The notes under the pieces are model-generated. The model saw only the letters and a list, made by a program, of their open reading frames with translations. It had not been told where the DNA came from and searched no databases. 7,058 bases of DNA from an uncultured Enterobacter sp. (GTDB lineage: Bacteria > Pseudomonadota > Gammaproteobacteria > Enterobacterales > Enterobacteriaceae). Positions 5,872 to 7,058 of this stretch are shown here, in pieces (the stretch's first letter is position 1; every line of letters starts with the position of its first letter). The stretch is from positions 1 to 7,058 of the forward strand of contig CAMKZP010000193.1 of NCBI GenBank assembly GCA_946477805.1, in the 5' to 3' direction. Made by a program: the position numbers and the translations under genes.

Positions 5872-6912
5872 TTAGTACAGCGCTTTACCGCTGCTGTCCT
5901 TCACGTTGGTTTTCCATGCAGCGCGGATCTGCTCAACCACGCTTTCCGGCAGGCTGGCGTAATCCAGGTCACTCGCCTGTTTGCCGCCATTTTTGTAGGC
6001 CCAGTCGAAGAATTTCAGCACTTCAGCACCCTGCTCAGGCTTCTTCTGCTCTTTGTGAACCAGAATGAAGGTGGTAGAGGTGATTGGCCATGCTTCATCA
6101 CCTTTCTGGTTGGTCAGGTCCTGCGCGAAGGATTTGCTCCAGTCAGCGCCTTTCGCCGCGTTAGCGAAGTTCTCTTCCGTCGGGCTCACCGGTTTGCCGT
6201 CAGCAGAAACCAGTTTGGTGTAGGCCAGGTTGTTCTGCTTGGCGTAAGCGTACTCGACGTAGCCGATGGAGCCAGGCAGACGCTGTACGAACGCGGCGAT
6301 ACCGTCGTTACCTTTACCGCCCAGACCGGTAGGCCAGTTCACGGTGGAGCCGGAGCCAATTTTGGATTTCCACTCTTCGTTGACTTTCGCCAGGTAGCTG
6401 GTGAAGACGAAGGAGGTACCGGAGCCGTCAGCACGACGAACCACCGCGATGTTCTGCGAAGGCAGCTTAACGCCCGGGTTCAGTTTGGTGATGGCTTCGT
6501 CATCCCATTTTTTGATTTTGCCCAGGTAGATGTCGCCCAGGGTTTTGCCGTCCAGCACCAGCTCGCCAGATTTCAGGCCAGGGATGTTAACAGCCAGCAC
6601 AACGCCGCCTATCACGGTCGGGAACTGGAACAGGCCTTCCTGATTCAGTTTTTCATCAGACAGTGGGGCATCTGACGCGCCGAAATCAACGGTATTAGCG
6701 GTAATTTGTTTTACGCCACCGGAGGAGCCGATACCCTGATAGTTAACCTTATTACCGGTCTCTTTCTGGTAGGTATCTGCCCATTTGGCATACACCGGCG
6801 CAGGGAAGGTTGCACCAGCGCCAGTCAGGCTTGCTGCTGCAAATGCAGAGAAAGCGCTCATCGATAAGGTCGCGGCGACAACAGTTGCGACAGTGGTACG
6901 CATAACTTTCAT
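5872..6912 (-). CDS. pstS: PstS, periplasmic phosphate-binding protein
   Basis: PstS is a secreted 346-residue protein, the same length as in E. coli. It captures phosphate in the periplasm and delivers it to PstCA. Residues 1-25 are a Sec signal peptide: basic MKVMR, a hydrophobic core, and cleavage after AFA, leaving a mature chain of 321 residues. The phosphate-contacting residues known from the E. coli structure are all present in mature numbering: T10, F11, S38, D56, R135, S139, G140 and T141 (visible as GATF, IGSSGG, ASDAP and RRADGSGT). An in-frame ATG at 6942 was rejected. It would put acidic residues before the signal peptide, whereas the ATG at 6912 has a strong AGGAGA site and matches E. 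coli. It is the first gene of the operon, under the Pho-box promoter at 6966-7020. Confidence 0.98.
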   Translation of the reverse strand: MKVMRTTVATVVAATLSMSAFSAFAAASLTGAGATFPAPVYAKWADTYQKETGNKVNYQGIGSSGGVKQITANTVDFGASDAPLSDEKLNQEGLFQFPTVIGGVVLAVNIPGLKSGELVLDGKTLGDIYLGKIKKWDDEAITKLNPGVKLPSQNIAVVRRADGSGTSFVFTSYLAKVNEEWKSKIGSGSTVNWPTGLGGKGNDGIAAFVQRLPGSIGYVEYAYAKQNNLAYTKLVSADGKPVSPTEENFANAAKGADWSKSFAQDLTNQKGDEAWPITSTTFILVHKEQKKPEQGAEVLKFFDWAYKNGGKQASDLDYASLPESVVEQIRAAWKTNVKDSSGKALY

Positions 6913-6916
6913 AATG

Positions 6917-6922
6917 TCTCCT
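6917..6922 (-). promoter_or_regulatory. Ribosome binding site of pstS
   Basis: AGGAGA stands four bases before the ATG at 6912. It is the strongest Shine-Dalgarno match in the window and suits the most highly expressed gene of the operon. It also decides the start codon against the in-frame ATG at 6942. Confidence 0.85.
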
Positions 6923-6952
6923 GCAAGGATTTCGTAAATCATTGTTTAAGTG

Positions 6953-6960
6953 GCTACGAT
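6953..6960 (-). promoter_or_regulatory. Approximate -10 region of the pstS promoter
   Basis: The position is inferred from the usual distance of about 11 bp from the proximal Pho box. The bases here read ATCGTAGC leftward, a poor -10. There is no -35 hexamer because the Pho box replaces it, as expected for a promoter that depends on PhoB. The exact start site cannot be fixed from sequence alone. Confidence 0.4.
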
Positions 6961-6969
6961 GAGCAAAAT

Positions 6970-6987
6970 AGGACAAAGAAGTGACAG
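6970..6987 (-). promoter_or_regulatory. Pho box 2 (promoter-proximal PhoB site) of pstS
   Basis: CTGTCACTTCTTTGTCCT fits the Pho-box pattern of two 7-base direct repeats of the CTGTCAT type separated by four bases. Phosphorylated PhoB binds here in phosphate starvation and recruits sigma70 polymerase. The second repeat (TTGTCCT) is the weaker half, as I recall it also being in E. coli pstS. Confidence 0.88.
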
Positions 6988-7002
6988 ATAAATGTACGAA
7001 TT

Positions 7003-7020
7003 ATGACAGTTTTATGACAA
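7003..7020 (-). promoter_or_regulatory. Pho box 1 (promoter-distal PhoB site) of pstS
   Basis: TTGTCATAAAACTGTCAT differs from the ideal Pho box CTGTCATAAAACTGTCAT only at the first base, so it is likely the high-affinity PhoB site. It starts exactly 33 bp upstream of Pho box 2, three 11-bp repeat units, so PhoB dimers on both boxes would lie on the same DNA face. The 38 bases upstream (7021-7058) are A+T-rich with no further site I can name. Confidence 0.93.
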
Positions 7021-7058
7021 TGGAAATTTCACTTAAGAAATAACAAAACTGTAGATAT

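Noticed and set aside
6055..6675. 206-codon + strand frame opposite pstS
   Set aside because: It lies wholly antisense to pstS, with no ribosome site or recognisable domain.
6913..6942. N-terminally extended PstS starting at 6942
   Set aside because: It would add MIYEILAGDI before the signal peptide and ignore the strong AGGAGA site at 6917-6922.
1..7058. CRISPR array, insertion sequence, prophage, tRNA or toxin-antitoxin module
   Set aside because: No regularly spaced repeats, transposase, target-site duplications, tRNA-like folds or small paired genes were seen; every long gene is a housekeeping enterobacterial gene.

Overview
The window is chromosomal DNA from a member of the Enterobacteriaceae. 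All six proteins are close, same-length relatives of Escherichia coli proteins as I remember them. The moderately high G+C, the CCCTCTCCC-type palindromes and the REP variants suggest the Enterobacter / Leclercia / Lelliottia side of the family rather than E. coli itself. That placement is inference; no search was run.

Layout, left to right. Positions 1-94 hold two small palindromes and the intrinsic terminator of the leftward gene adeP (95-1432, adenine permease). A 165-bp divergent intergenic region follows. It carries a leftward sigma70-type promoter for adeP whose spacer is almost filled by a good PurR operator match, and then the rightward gene yieH (1598-2263, HAD-family phosphatase). 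A 57-bp gap holding one large palindromic repeat separates yieH from phoU, which converges on it. The rest is the leftward phosphate operon pstS-pstC-pstA-pstB-phoU (6912 down to 2321). Its Pho-box promoter lies at 6966-7020, and a pair of inverted REP elements sits in the pstS-pstC gap.

How the genes work together. PstS binds phosphate in the periplasm. PstC and PstA form the inner-membrane channel and PstB is the ATPase. PhoU links the transporter's state to the PhoR/PhoB two-component system, which in turn activates the operon through the Pho boxes. AdeP imports adenine and appears to be under purine-repressor control. YieH is a soluble sugar-phosphate-type phosphatase; nothing in the sequence ties it firmly to either neighbour.

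No mobile element, CRISPR array, RNA gene, broken gene or unknown gene was found, and I see no previously undescribed system. The points worth a second look are regulatory and structural: the PurR site inside the adeP promoter, the compensatory base changes in the paired REPs, the near-identical palindromes flanking the yieH/adeP pair, and the direct yieH-phoU junction where E. coli K-12 carries the bgl genes and others.
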